Source of the DNA: Bacillus sp. FJAT-29790
GTDB lineage: Bacteria; Bacillota; Bacilli; Bacillales; Cytobacillaceae
Direction: 5' to 3'
Assembly (NCBI RefSeq): GCF_019039215.1
Contig: NZ_JAHNZZ010000002.1
Location: 282,247 to 346,246, forward strand
Length of the DNA stretch: 64,000 nucleotides
The position numbers were made by a program, and so were the translations under genes. Below, piece by piece: positions 52,241-61,893 of the stretch. Below the pieces are notes generated by a model, which was not told the origin of the DNA, did not search any database, and worked only from the letters and a program-made list of their open reading frames with translations. Position 1 is the first letter of the stretch, and the number at the start of each line of letters is the position of its first letter.

Positions 52241-53125
52241 CTAGTCAATTGTCGCAAAATACTCGATCACAAACGCTTTAAATCTTTTCGCTATTGGAGA
52301 TAAGAATTCATCAGATAAAGTGGATAGGGCCATTGTTCGTTTGCAAGGGTAGTCCGAAATTTCTAAAAAACGAAGCGAATCATGCTTAATTTCACTGATT
52401 TTCGGTAACACGGCAATTCCAAGCCCTTTGTCAACAAATCCCGCAACTGTTGTAGTCTCTTCGCCTTCAAATGTAATTTTTGGTTTCACATTCAACTGAA
52501 AGCACATTTCATCGAAAATATAACGAAGCCCGTATCCCTTTTTAAAACAGATAAACTCTTCATCTTTCAAACTTTGAAATGAAACAGTAGAGAGGTTCGC
52601 AAGTCGATGATTAATTGGGACAACTAAATAAAGTGATTCCGTTTTTAATGTCGTCCATTCGAGCCGTCCTTTTCGAACGAGTGGGGAAGATAGGCATAAA
52701 TCAGCAAGCCCTTGTTCCACTTGATTAATGACATAATCATTCGCACCTTGATAAAGCTGGAAAGTGACATTTGGATACAGCTTGCGGTAATTAGCAATTA
52801 AATGAGGAATTAGATTTGGACCAAGCGTATGTAGAAATGCAACTGTTATTTCCCCGGTATCTGCTGAGGTTTTTTCTTGGATCTCCGCAATTCCATCCTG
52901 TATGGCTGATTGAGCTTGTTTCGCTTTTTTTAGAAAAAGTTCTCCATATTTCGTCAGCTGAACAGTCCTTCCCTCACGAAAAAATAATTGAACACCTAAT
53001 TCTTGCTCTAGTTTCATGATAGAACGGCTTAAGGCCGGCTGTGAAATCGATTGTTGCTGTGCTGCTTTTGTAAAATGCTTATGTTTTGCTACGGCAATAA
53101 AATTTTCCAGTTGGTGCCATTCCAT
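52241..53125 (-). CDS. LysR family transcriptional regulator
   Basis: 294 residues. Winged helix-turn-helix MEWHQLENFIAVAKHKHFTK (about 1-60) and a substrate-binding domain (ITVAFLHTLGPNLIPHLIAN). Divergent from an MFS gene 319 bp away; the pairing and order recall B. subtilis yybE-yybF. Probably controls that transporter. ATG follows AAAGGAGGAG. Confidence 0.85.
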   Translation of the reverse strand: MEWHQLENFIAVAKHKHFTKAAQQQSISQPALSRSIMKLEQELGVQLFFREGRTVQLTKYGELFLKKAKQAQSAIQDGIAEIQEKTSADTGEITVAFLHTLGPNLIPHLIANYRKLYPNVTFQLYQGANDYVINQVEQGLADLCLSSPLVRKGRLEWTTLKTESLYLVVPINHRLANLSTVSFQSLKDEEFICFKKGYGLRYIFDEMCFQLNVKPKITFEGEETTTVAGFVDKGLGIAVLPKISEIKHDSLRFLEISDYPCKRTMALSTLSDEFLSPIAKRFKAFVIEYFATID

Positions 53126-53444
53126 TCAAACTCCTCCTTTCATTCTGGGCGCTGTTAAAAAATATTATTGGTCTAGTCGCGGGTTCGATTTACCTTCCGA
53201 AAGGCGGGTTTTGCATTCGCAAAAAAGGCTCTCTACGACGCACAGGACGTGCTAGTGTCGACAATGCCACAGGACAAGGAAAGCTTCGGCAGCATTAACA
53301 TCGCTAATATCTATTAATCTGCATTGTCCATTGTAAAGTTCAATTATAACAAAAAGGTATCATACTCATAATTATTATAAATTAGACGCATTTATAGGTA
53401 CAGAGTATAGTAGAAAACAAAGGAAAAAGGAAATGAGGAGTTAG
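53126..53444. other. Divergent spacer with a GC-rich repeat-like insert
   Basis: From about 53170 to 53310 base composition rises (CTCGCAAAAAAGGC, CTACGACGCACAGGACGTGC, CAGGACAAGGAAAGCTTCGG), unlike the AT-rich flanks, and the words ACGCACAGGACGTGC resemble dispersed intergenic repeats of Bacillus genomes. No ORF. The remainder (53340-53440) is AT-rich promoter-like sequence with the ribosome site GAGGAG. Confidence 0.4.
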
Positions 53445-54650
53445 ATGACTACTATTCAATCAGGGACAAAGGAATATAAGCGGGCAAAGCTCGCATTATT
53501 TATCGGGGGCTTCGTCACGTTTGCCACGGTTTACACCACCCAGCCGTTAATGCCAGTCTTTGCTGAAGAGTTTAATGTTTCGGCTCCGGCTGCTAGCTTA
53601 ACTTTATCTTTAACAACTGGTTTCCTCGCGATTATTATGCTCGGCTCAGCCTCACTATCCGAACGTATCGGGATGAAAAACATAATGGTTTTTTCGATGA
53701 TCATTACTTCTTGTCTGGGGCTGTTATCATCATTTAGCCCCAATTTTATTTCACTGTTAATTTTCCGGGCGTTAATCGGAATATTTGTTGCGGGCGTGCC
53801 TTCGATTGCTATGGCTTTTATCGGAGAAGAATTTCATTTAAAGGCTCGTGCGATCATTATGGGATTTTATATCTCGGGCTCAAGTATTGGCGGGATGACT
53901 GGAAGGATATTAACCGGTTTATTAACCGATTTATTCACATGGCGAACCGCTTTCATCATCATTGGCGTGGGTGCATTAATACTAAGTTTTTCCTTTTGGT
54001 ATTTGCTACCTAAGCCGCAGCCCCAATTAAAGAAAAAAGAATGGGCTACGGGGTGGCGATCTTATAAGCTACATCTAACGAATAAACAATTACTTTTCCT
54101 TTTTATCCTTAGTTTCTTACTGATGGGTAGTTTCGCAACAATGTATAATTATATCGGCTTTTTACTGACAGAGCCTCCTTATAAGCTTAGCCAAACGGTG
54201 ATCGGATTTATTTTTATCGTTTATTTATTTGGTTCATTTAGTTCAATCTATATGGGAGCGAAGGCTGCACAATATGGGAAATCGTTTATTTTGAAATTAT
54301 CAATCATCCTTACGATCTGCGGTGCAGCCTTAACTCTTCTTCCAACTTTGATTTTCAAAATTATCGGAATTTCCCTTTTTACATTTGGCTTTTTCGGAAG
54401 CCACTCAATTGCAAGTACCCTTGTTGCAGAGCGAGCCAAAGTGAATAAAACGCAAGCTTCGTCACTTTATTTACTTTGTTATTATTTAGGATCATCTTTT
54501 GTCGGGTCATTTAGCGGCTATTTTTGGGAGCACTTTCATTGGATCGGGGTAATTGCTTTTATATGCAGCTTATTGGCCATAGGATTTGTACTTGTTTTAG
54601 TATTTGGGTCTGCTAAATTCCATCAAATTCAACGGAGACAAAGTATGTAA
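53445..54650 (+). CDS. MFS transporter (YybF-like)
   Basis: 401 residues, twelve membrane segments. TQPLMPVFAEEFNVSAPAAS near the N-terminus, loop 2-3 ASLSERIGMKNIMVF, and GSSIGGMTGRILTGLLTDLF are typical of drug-efflux-like DHA1 transporters. Divergent LysR neighbour suggests substrate-induced expression. ATG follows AATGAGGAGTTAG. Confidence 0.82.
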   Translation: MTTIQSGTKEYKRAKLALFIGGFVTFATVYTTQPLMPVFAEEFNVSAPAASLTLSLTTGFLAIIMLGSASLSERIGMKNIMVFSMIITSCLGLLSSFSPNFISLLIFRALIGIFVAGVPSIAMAFIGEEFHLKARAIIMGFYISGSSIGGMTGRILTGLLTDLFTWRTAFIIIGVGALILSFSFWYLLPKPQPQLKKKEWATGWRSYKLHLTNKQLLFLFILSFLLMGSFATMYNYIGFLLTEPPYKLSQTVIGFIFIVYLFGSFSSIYMGAKAAQYGKSFILKLSIILTICGAALTLLPTLIFKIIGISLFTFGFFGSHSIASTLVAERAKVNKTQASSLYLLCYYLGSSFVGSFSGYFWEHFHWIGVIAFICSLLAIGFVLVLVFGSAKFHQIQRRQSM

Positions 54651-54677
54651 ATCAGGTGAAGTAATACCCAGAAAAGA

Positions 54678-54716
54678 TAACAGGACTCAAGATTACGTTT
54701 GAATCCTGTTTTTTTA
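54678..54716 (+). terminator. Terminator after the YybF-like gene
   Basis: AACAGGACTCAA pairs with TTGAATCCTGTT (one mismatch), followed by seven T residues. Confidence 0.85.
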
Positions 54717-54718
54717 AA

Positions 54719-55008
54719 GGCTGTTTTCGTAAAGTTTGTTGCTTTAATAATGTGATTTTTATTTAATAATCTGAGTTGATTGGAGCGGAGGACACTTGAC
54801 TCCTCGAAAATGCTATCGCATTTCCTTCGTGCGCGGGCAGATTCAAGGATGTAAATACAGTATCCTGCGGGAATAGAGGGAAGCGGGAGACCCCGTTGGC
54901 GGTAACGCCGAGGAGGCTCCCGTCCCTCCCTGCGGAAAGCAAGTGTCCGCAGCGGAAATCAACGGGCAAACTTTATAGGCAATAACAACAATATATGCGA
55001 AAACAGCC
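54719..55008. repeat. MITE-like element, copy 2 (290 bp, with 62-nt insertion)
   Basis: Same element as 21576-21801: starts GGCTGTTTTCGTAAAGTTTG, ends ATATGCGAAAACAGCC, ends imperfectly inverted. Bases 54805-54866 are an extra 62 nt absent from copy 1. TTTTTTAAA occurs directly on both sides, a possible 9-bp target duplication. No coding potential. Confidence 0.8.
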
Positions 55009-55038
55009 TTTTTTAAAAAGCAATAAGCATAAGCATAA

Positions 55039-57153
55039 TCATTTTTCTCGATGCGGAAAACTTTCATGTAAATGACATGCTAATAAAATTTGCAAAAAAT
55101 CATCGGGATTATGGAATTCAAGCTGCAGCAGTTCTTCAATCTTTTTAATTCGATGGTACAGCGTGTTTTTATGAATATGAAGCTTTTCCGCAGTTTCGAC
55201 GATGGACTTATTCAATTTAACATACGTAAATAGTGTCTTCTCTAAATCATTATTTTGAGCCTTTTCTGAACGCAATGGCGATAAAATGTCATCTGCGAAA
55301 CCCTCAATTTCAGGAGAGGGCTGTGACAAAAATAAACGGTTAATCCCAATTTTTTTATAATTCATGATGCCTGTCTTTTGGCGGCTGATAAGATAAGAAA
55401 GAGATTTATTTGCTTCATCATAGCATTTAGAAATCGACTGGATTCCTTGATAGGGAGTACTTAGGCCAGCATGAAGCGGCAGCTCTTCTTGATTTCCCCA
55501 CTTCAATAAAAGTGAATGAAGCCCCAATATTACTTCATCGATTTCATTCGGATTATTTGTTGAGAAAAGGATGGTCACTTTATTATGAAATCCGAAAATA
55601 AGTGTTCCCTTTTCAGGAATGCGCCGTTTAATTCTTGAGATTAATCGGTGAATAATAGCTTCTAAAGTTTGCAATTCTGTATAAGAAACGACTTCCAGTA
55701 ATAAAACAGAGAAAAATGAATTTGAACTAAGTCCTAAAGATTCTCCAATTTCCTCTAATAAACGAGGATCTTTATATTGCAGTAAATCATTAAATAGCTC
55801 CTGTGTTTTTTTATAATAAACTTCTGCTTGGGTTTTACGCTTTGTCATCTCCAGAGCCAGGACGGAACTGGCTTGTTCAATTGTCATTTTATCCTGCGAT
55901 GAAATTGGCTTGTTAAGTGGAAGAATAAAACATCCAAGAGAGACACGGTCCGATAGGATTGGGTAAACATAATAGTGCATTTGGTTTTGATCAATGATAT
56001 CAATGTAAAAGGGCATTTTCTTTGTTGAGAGAATTCTGGAATACTCATCATTGCTTAAGTATGGATAGCTAACTGCCTTTCTCGGAAAAAGCCATGTATC
56101 AAGATTATCATAGAAGTAAATATCCCTGTTCATCATGTGATTTACTTCCCGGATAATGAACTCAACACTTTTATTTTGTAATGAGAGACGAGTAAGTGTT
56201 TCGTGTATTTCTGCTCTTCTCGAAAGAAGTTTATTTTTTTCTCTTAACTGCTTTGTTAATTCAGTGATCTCCTCTAACCGCTCATTCGCTTTTTTATAAA
56301 GCTTAGCGTTGTGGATCGTAATAGCTGCCTGTGCCGCAAAGCCCTCTAATAAACGCAAATCATCTATACTTAATTTGCCTGCCGCATCATATTGATGAAC
56401 GGTCATTACCCCAATTGTATTGTTTTCCATTAGAAGAGGCACAGAAATCAGTGATTTTAATCGAGTATTATCAAATGAACCTTGAATTTTCTCGAAATTT
56501 TCCTCTGAAATATCTCCCATACCTTCATAGATTTCTGCCCTTGAATAATAGATGACCGGTTTGCCATCTCTAAACACTTTTCCAGTAATGGATTCGCCGC
56601 TTTTTATTTTAATAGCTTGAAGTTTTTCATTAAAACCAACAGCTGCCCTTGAAGTTAACTCTTTTGTTTTTTCATCATAAAGCTGTAAGAATCCGACATC
56701 GGCCGCCGGAATGACGCTAAGCGCCTGGGTAATGATTTTATTCAATACGTCATCTAGTTCAAGGGAAGAAGTGATTGAGCGAATACTCTCGATCATACTG
56801 GAGAGCTCAGCCTCTTTTGCTTTCATTTTGTTTTCCATGCCAATAAAAGAAAAAATGACATACATAGACTCTAGCTCATCTTCGGATAGAGCTATGTTTG
56901 GATTGGAAAGATAGAGAAGAACTTGATTATTCTCTGAATAAAAAAAGGTAATAAGCATTTTTTCTTCATCCGATTGAATGGTGAATTTTTCACCGTTTGG
57001 AGCAAGGTTGATCGGGAAATCATCTATCTCCATTTCTCTATGCGAATAAATTAAATAGGATTGCAGATTTATGTTTTGAGAATAGTAAATTCGAAAAGGA
57101 TTATGATCAAATTTATTGCACAGAAATGAGTAAAGTTGTTGGTTGTTTATCAA
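55039..57153 (-). CDS. GAF and PucR-type transcriptional regulator
   Basis: 704 residues: N-terminal region about 1-110, GAF domain about 115-290 (LDDVLNKIITQALSVIPAAD; ISVPLLMENNTIGVMTVHQY), a helical coiled segment, a middle region, and a C-terminal PucR helix-turn-helix (SIVETAEKLHIHKNTLYHRI). PucR/CdaR-type regulators respond to metabolites and control purine, allantoin or diacid catabolism. Start TTG 57153, six bases after GGAGGT; an 18-codon extension is unlikely. Divergent from an amidohydrolase gene, which it probably regulates. Confidence 0.85.
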   Translation of the reverse strand: MINNQQLYSFLCNKFDHNPFRIYYSQNINLQSYLIYSHREMEIDDFPINLAPNGEKFTIQSDEEKMLITFFYSENNQVLLYLSNPNIALSEDELESMYVIFSFIGMENKMKAKEAELSSMIESIRSITSSLELDDVLNKIITQALSVIPAADVGFLQLYDEKTKELTSRAAVGFNEKLQAIKIKSGESITGKVFRDGKPVIYYSRAEIYEGMGDISEENFEKIQGSFDNTRLKSLISVPLLMENNTIGVMTVHQYDAAGKLSIDDLRLLEGFAAQAAITIHNAKLYKKANERLEEITELTKQLREKNKLLSRRAEIHETLTRLSLQNKSVEFIIREVNHMMNRDIYFYDNLDTWLFPRKAVSYPYLSNDEYSRILSTKKMPFYIDIIDQNQMHYYVYPILSDRVSLGCFILPLNKPISSQDKMTIEQASSVLALEMTKRKTQAEVYYKKTQELFNDLLQYKDPRLLEEIGESLGLSSNSFFSVLLLEVVSYTELQTLEAIIHRLISRIKRRIPEKGTLIFGFHNKVTILFSTNNPNEIDEVILGLHSLLLKWGNQEELPLHAGLSTPYQGIQSISKCYDEANKSLSYLISRQKTGIMNYKKIGINRLFLSQPSPEIEGFADDILSPLRSEKAQNNDLEKTLFTYVKLNKSIVETAEKLHIHKNTLYHRIKKIEELLQLEFHNPDDFLQILLACHLHESFPHREK

Positions 57154-57318
57154 GGAAACACCTCCATATAGACTATTATACAACAAGAAAGAGTTTTTAT
57201 TGTGCATGTGTACATTGATTTAGTGTTTTCAGATATTTTATTATATTCCGTATAGAGAAAACTTTATTGAATAGACAGAATGTTAATATAATTAAATTTC
57301 CAAAGGGAGACGATTGTA

Positions 57319-58497
57319 ATGGAAAAGCTATATGAATTATTAGATCAAGCTTACGATGAAATGGTTGAAGTTCGCCGTTATTTGCATCAGCACCCTGAAC
57401 TATCATTTCAAGAGGTGGAAACACCCAAATATATTGCCGAATATCACGAGAAATTAGGCCATGAGGTTCGAACTGGTGTAGGCGGACGTGGAGTTGTAGC
57501 TACTTTACGAGGCGGGAAACCCGGGAAGACCGTTGCATTACGAGCGGATTTTGATGCCCTGCCAATTCAAGAAGAGACAGACATGCCGTATAAGTCAAAA
57601 GTGGACGGCGTCATGCATGCCTGTGGACATGATAGTCATACCGCAACACTTCTAGTACTTGCAAAAGTGTTAAACAATATGAGGGATGAAATGGAAGGAA
57701 ATGTTGTATTCATTCATCAGCACGCTGAAGAAGTGCTGCCGGGTGGAGCAATTGCCATGATTGAGGACGGCTGTTTAGAAGGAGTAGATGTCATCTTCGG
57801 CCAGCATATTTGGTCCACTGCTTCTGTAGGAACAATTGAGTACTGTCCAGGTCCAATAATGGCAGCCGCTGACTTTTTTAATGTGAAAATTCATGGCCGT
57901 GGCGGACATGGCGCACAGCCGCACCGAACAAAAGACAGTGTTGTTATAGGAGCTCAGCTTATTGGGTATCTTCAGCAAATTGTTTCGCGCAGGGTCGATC
58001 CGCTTGATTCAGCTGTACTCTCTATAGGTTCATTCGAAGCGAAAAATGCACCGAACGTCATTGCTGACACAGCCTCACTCGCGGGTACTGTGAGAACGTT
58101 CAAAGAAAGTACCCGTGAATATGTAGAAAAAGAAATTGAACGCGTTATTAAAGGCACATGTCTTGCTGGTGATGTCGAGTATACCTATTCATATCAGAAG
58201 GGATACCCTGCCACTACCAATCCGAAAGAAGAAATTGAATTTGTTATGGAACTGGCGAAATCCGTACCTGGGGTAACAGCGGTCAATGAATGTGAACCAC
58301 AAATGGGCGGAGAAGATTTTGCATACTATCTGCAGCATGTCAAAGGTGCATTTTTCTTTACTGGCGCACAAAATCCTGAATGGGATACTACTTATCCTCA
58401 TCATCACCCGAAATTTAATATTGATGAAAAAGGGATGTTGATTGCGGCAAAGACACTAGGAGTGGCTACATTAACTTTTCTGGAGCAAAACAAATGA
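57319..58497 (+). CDS. M20 family amidohydrolase (aminoacylase type)
   Basis: 392 residues, M20D metallopeptidase. Metal ligands C102 and H104 (HACGHDSH), E137/E138 (HQHAEE), H163 (GQHIW) and a late His in YPHHHPKFN; dimerisation domain about 180-290 (GRGGHGAQPHRTKDSV). Removes N-acyl groups from amino acids or similar substrates; exact substrate unknown. ATG follows AAAGGGAGACGATTGTA. First gene of a cluster with a transporter and a second amidohydrolase. Confidence 0.88.
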   Translation: MEKLYELLDQAYDEMVEVRRYLHQHPELSFQEVETPKYIAEYHEKLGHEVRTGVGGRGVVATLRGGKPGKTVALRADFDALPIQEETDMPYKSKVDGVMHACGHDSHTATLLVLAKVLNNMRDEMEGNVVFIHQHAEEVLPGGAIAMIEDGCLEGVDVIFGQHIWSTASVGTIEYCPGPIMAAADFFNVKIHGRGGHGAQPHRTKDSVVIGAQLIGYLQQIVSRRVDPLDSAVLSIGSFEAKNAPNVIADTASLAGTVRTFKESTREYVEKEIERVIKGTCLAGDVEYTYSYQKGYPATTNPKEEIEFVMELAKSVPGVTAVNECEPQMGGEDFAYYLQHVKGAFFFTGAQNPEWDTTYPHHHPKFNIDEKGMLIAAKTLGVATLTFLEQNK

Positions 58498-58810
58498 TAA
58501 GGAATAGGTAATGCTATTTAAATAGATAAAAAGAGAATCTAATCTTTTTAATGTATTACTATTAAACATTCCCCGTGTAACGAAGTGCCTAATCGCGTGT
58601 AGGGAAAGACTTTTTAAATTTATAAATATTTTTTTAAAAATAGTAATTTTATTACTATAGTTAAGAGATTTAGAGAAAATCTATTTAGTAAGTAACTTAC
58701 AATTATTGTTACATTCGAAAATAGTCTAATTAAACAAAATTATCTTTATATTTATTTAATTCCATGTTATTATATCGAAATAATAAAAAGAAAGAAAGGA
58801 AGGGATTCTC
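58498..58810 (+). other. AT-rich spacer between amidohydrolase and transporter genes
   Basis: 313 bp, very AT-rich, no ORF. Weak promoter-like TTGTTACATTCG and ribosome site AAAGGAAGGG at its right end. No terminator found, so read-through is possible. Confidence 0.4.
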
Positions 58811-59998
58811 ATGTCTCAAATGCTAGCTCTAGTTATTCTTTTACTTATCTTATTTATTGGAGACTTCGTGGCTGTTCGAACAAAAGCCTGGGTACCTTCC
58901 GTTTTCGTCTGTGCAGTACTATTTCTCCTAGGATATTGGACATTCTTCCCGCAGGACATCGTAGCGGTTGCAGGAGTACCGCCGGTTGTTGCGGTTATGA
59001 TGATCTACTTATTAATTACAAATATGGGTACTTTGCTGTCAGTTAAAGAATTGATAAATCAATGGAAGACCATTTTAATTGCTTTATCAGGAATTTTGGG
59101 GATTATTGTTTTACTATTTGGAATCGGAACGTTTATTTTCGGCTTTGAAACAATCGTTGTTGCTATTCCGCCATTAGTAGGTGGGTTAGTTTCTGCATTA
59201 ATCATGTCAGAAGGAGCAAAAGAAGCGGGTTTCTTATCTTTATCTGTGTTTGCAATCGTCATCTACGTTGTGCAAGGATTTGCAGGCTATCCATTAACAT
59301 CAATCGTTTTGAAAAAAGAAGGGAAAAGACTTCTTAAGAAATACCGAAATGGAGAGCTGTCATTAAAAGAATCGGATAATTCAATAGAAGGAAAAGATCA
59401 AACTGAACTTAAACTATTCAAAAAAATGCCTGAGAAATATAATACAGAATATTTTAAATTTTTTAGACTTGCATTTGTTGGCTTTCTTGCCTATCTGGTG
59501 TCCACTGTATTGGCACCAATCGTGGAGATCAGTCCGTTTGTCCTATGTTTATTGTTCGGGGTCATCGCAAGAAGTGTCGGTTTCCTAGAAAAGCATCCTT
59601 TACAAAGAGCGAATGGTTTTGGAATGGCCATCATGGCTCTCATGCTCTATATTTTTGATGGATTAAAACATGCGACTCCAAGCATGATGCTTGAGATCCT
59701 CTACCCGCTTATTGGCTGTATTGTTTTAGGAGTTATCGGCATGTACCTATTCTCCTTCTTCATGGGTAAAGTTTTGAAAGTTAGCAAAGAAATGGCATTC
59801 GCCGTATCGTTGACAGCTTTATATGGATTTCCCGCTGATTACATCATCACAGTTGAAGTCATCAAGTCTTTAACAAATGATGAAAAAGAACAGGAAGTAT
59901 TGACGAGCCACATGCTTCCGCCAATGCTTGTCGGCGGTTTTATAACCGTAACAATCGTATCGGTCATTTTAGCAGGAATATTCGTAGGATTTTTGTAA
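58811..59998 (+). CDS. Putative membrane transporter, about eleven helices
   Basis: 395 residues, strongly hydrophobic; a charged cytoplasmic loop at about 175-215 divides it into two halves. It resembles sodium-coupled carboxylate or amino-acid symporters in layout (GVPPVVAVMMIYLLITNMGT; PPLVGGLVSALIMSEGAKEAG), but I cannot name the family. Between two M20 hydrolases and next to a PucR regulator, it probably imports or exports their substrate or product. ATG follows AAAGGAAGGG. Confidence 0.65.
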   Translation: MSQMLALVILLLILFIGDFVAVRTKAWVPSVFVCAVLFLLGYWTFFPQDIVAVAGVPPVVAVMMIYLLITNMGTLLSVKELINQWKTILIALSGILGIIVLLFGIGTFIFGFETIVVAIPPLVGGLVSALIMSEGAKEAGFLSLSVFAIVIYVVQGFAGYPLTSIVLKKEGKRLLKKYRNGELSLKESDNSIEGKDQTELKLFKKMPEKYNTEYFKFFRLAFVGFLAYLVSTVLAPIVEISPFVLCLLFGVIARSVGFLEKHPLQRANGFGMAIMALMLYIFDGLKHATPSMMLEILYPLIGCIVLGVIGMYLFSFFMGKVLKVSKEMAFAVSLTALYGFPADYIITVEVIKSLTNDEKEQEVLTSHMLPPMLVGGFITVTIVSVILAGIFVGFL

Positions 59999-60021
59999 AA
60001 TAATACTGTGCAATTTGGAAC

Positions 60022-60098
60022 TCTTGTGTGATGGACCTTCAGCTAATTCGTGTCAAGCTGCTGGATGCTCATCACACAGGATTTTTTTACAATCGGCT
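60022..60098 (+). terminator. Terminator after the transporter gene
   Basis: TCTTGTGTGATG pairs with CATCACACAGGA; an inner AGCTGCTGGA-type stem makes a branched hairpin. T run TTTTTTT follows. Confidence 0.8.
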
Positions 60099-60217
60099 GT
60101 TTTCACATAATTCTACTTATCCACGAGAAATAGGCATTAAAGTTGAAGAAATCAACAAATCTTTAGAAAAGAGCCTAACAATAAAATGCAAAGCATTGTA
60201 AAAAACGGAGGGATTCT

Positions 60218-61450
60218 ATGAAAAAGTCTCAGCAACGAATAGAAAGCCATATAAGCGCCTTGAGTAAATTTACATCAACACCAGATAAAGGAGTTACCCG
60301 GTTAACTTATAGCCAAGAAGATTTACACGCGCGTAATTATTTAAAAGAAAAAATGATGGAATACGGTCTAAACGTCCAGGAAGATGGATTTGGTAATATC
60401 TACGGCAAGCTTGAAGGCACTTTGAAAGATGTGCCAAGTGTTCTGATTGGTTCTCATTTTGATTCCGTTCCTAACGGGGGAGCTTATGATGGCACGGCTG
60501 GAGTCGTTGCAGCTCTAGAAGTGGCCGCTCTATTCTCAGAAAATAAATTAACCCCGAAGTACCCTCTTGAAATCATTGCAATGATCGAAGAAGAAGGTTC
60601 GAGATTTAGCGGCGGACTAATGGGGTCAAGAGGAATTGTCGGATCACTTACTGAGGAAGATTTTAAAAATCTAAAAGATAAAGACGGCATCTCTACAGTA
60701 GAAGCGATGTCAAGGATTGGACTAGACCCTTCACTAGTTAAGCAGAGAGATCAAAAGACAATGAAGGCATTTTTGGAATTGCATATTGAGCAAGGACCGA
60801 TCCTTGAAGAAAAAAACATCCCGATTGGTGTTGTCGAAGCCATCGTTGGTTTGGCGCAATTGGAAATAACAGTGGAAGGTCAAGCTGGACATGCAGGCAC
60901 AACCCCGATGGATCGCCGAGCGGACGCCTTAGTTACCGCTGCAAAAATCATTGCTCAATTGCCGGACTTAGCAATAGACGATGGCGAGGGATCAGTGATT
61001 ACCACCGGACGTCTCAATGTATTTCCAAATGGAGCAAATGTTATCCCGGAAAAAACCGTATTTACCGTGGACATCAGATCCGGAAATGAAGAAAATGTTT
61101 GTAACATAATTCGGAAAACGAAGGAATTGATTCAATCTCATAGCAGCAACAGAATTCATATATCAATTGAACAGCTTTTGTATATTCAGCCAAAAGCATT
61201 AAATGAAGACATTCGTTCTCTATTGAAGGAAAAAAGCAGTGCATTGGATATCCGCTACTGTTCCATCAATAGTGGTGCAGGTCACGATGCCATGGTTTTT
61301 TCCGATTTTACAGATGTAGGCATGATTTTCGTTCCAAGTAAAGGTGGACTTAGCCACTGCCAGGAAGAATGGTCGGATTCACATCATTTAGCGCAGGGTG
61401 TGCAAATACTTTACGAAGCAGCCAAGAGCTTAACACAGGTAGAATCGTAG
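60218..61450 (+). CDS. M20 Zn-dependent hydrolase, allantoate amidohydrolase/N-carbamoyl amino acid hydrolase type
   Basis: 410 residues. GSHFDSVPNGGAYDG, EEEGSRFSGGLMGSRG, ELHIEQGPILE, GHAGTTPMDRRADAL and SGAGHDAMVF are the signature segments of the AllC/AmaB/HyuC group. Hydrolyses ureido or carbamoyl compounds to release ammonia; choice between allantoate, N-carbamoyl-L-amino acids and ureidopropionate cannot be made. ATG follows CGGAGGG. Preceded by a terminator, so it may have its own promoter. Confidence 0.85.
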   Translation: MKKSQQRIESHISALSKFTSTPDKGVTRLTYSQEDLHARNYLKEKMMEYGLNVQEDGFGNIYGKLEGTLKDVPSVLIGSHFDSVPNGGAYDGTAGVVAALEVAALFSENKLTPKYPLEIIAMIEEEGSRFSGGLMGSRGIVGSLTEEDFKNLKDKDGISTVEAMSRIGLDPSLVKQRDQKTMKAFLELHIEQGPILEEKNIPIGVVEAIVGLAQLEITVEGQAGHAGTTPMDRRADALVTAAKIIAQLPDLAIDDGEGSVITTGRLNVFPNGANVIPEKTVFTVDIRSGNEENVCNIIRKTKELIQSHSSNRIHISIEQLLYIQPKALNEDIRSLLKEKSSALDIRYCSINSGAGHDAMVFSDFTDVGMIFVPSKGGLSHCQEEWSDSHHLAQGVQILYEAAKSLTQVES

Positions 61451-61457
61451 AAAATTT

Positions 61458-61497
61458 GGTGCCAGTTCTCAAGAGATTACGGATAGAGGGACTGGCA
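61458..61497. terminator. Weak hairpin between convergent genes
   Basis: TGCCAGT pairs with ACTGGCA with a long loop; flanking T content is modest. Confidence 0.4.
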
Positions 61498-61524
61498 TAT
61501 TTAATTTAGTATGATTAGTAATGC

Positions 61525-61893
61525 TTATTCCTTGTTATGTTTTATTTGTTCATTATACAATTCTGTTCTTTTAATATTTACCCCAACAAACGTTTCCAAT
61601 ATGGCTTGTCCACCAGCAATAGCAAGAATAAAAATGATATATTTAGTAATAAAGGGAAGAAATATGTACATCGTACCGAGAATGATAGCGGACCAAATTC
61701 CCGTGCACCAGTAGCAAGTTAACAGGTAACCAAACATTGACTTAGGCACTTTTTTGATTTCATGATCCTTGGTTTCCTTTTTCTTCAAAAAATGATTCCT
61801 CAAAGGCTCAGCTATTTTATCAAAAACAATTAGATGTGTTAACCGATAACTTGCTAATATAATCATAATAAATGCCATCCACGATAAATCCAC
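61525..61893 (-). CDS. DUF1360 membrane protein (YjcA-like)
   Basis: 122 residues: N-terminal helix (WMAFIMIILASYRLTHLIVF), a basic linker, the LLTCYWCTGIW motif with a CxxC-like pair (C76, C79 region), and two further helices. This is the DUF1360 layout of the sporulation-linked B. subtilis YjcA. Start GTG 61893 after AAGGAGGA. Confidence 0.8.
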   Translation of the reverse strand: MDLSWMAFIMIILASYRLTHLIVFDKIAEPLRNHFLKKKETKDHEIKKVPKSMFGYLLTCYWCTGIWSAIILGTMYIFLPFITKYIIFILAIAGGQAILETFVGVNIKRTELYNEQIKHNKE

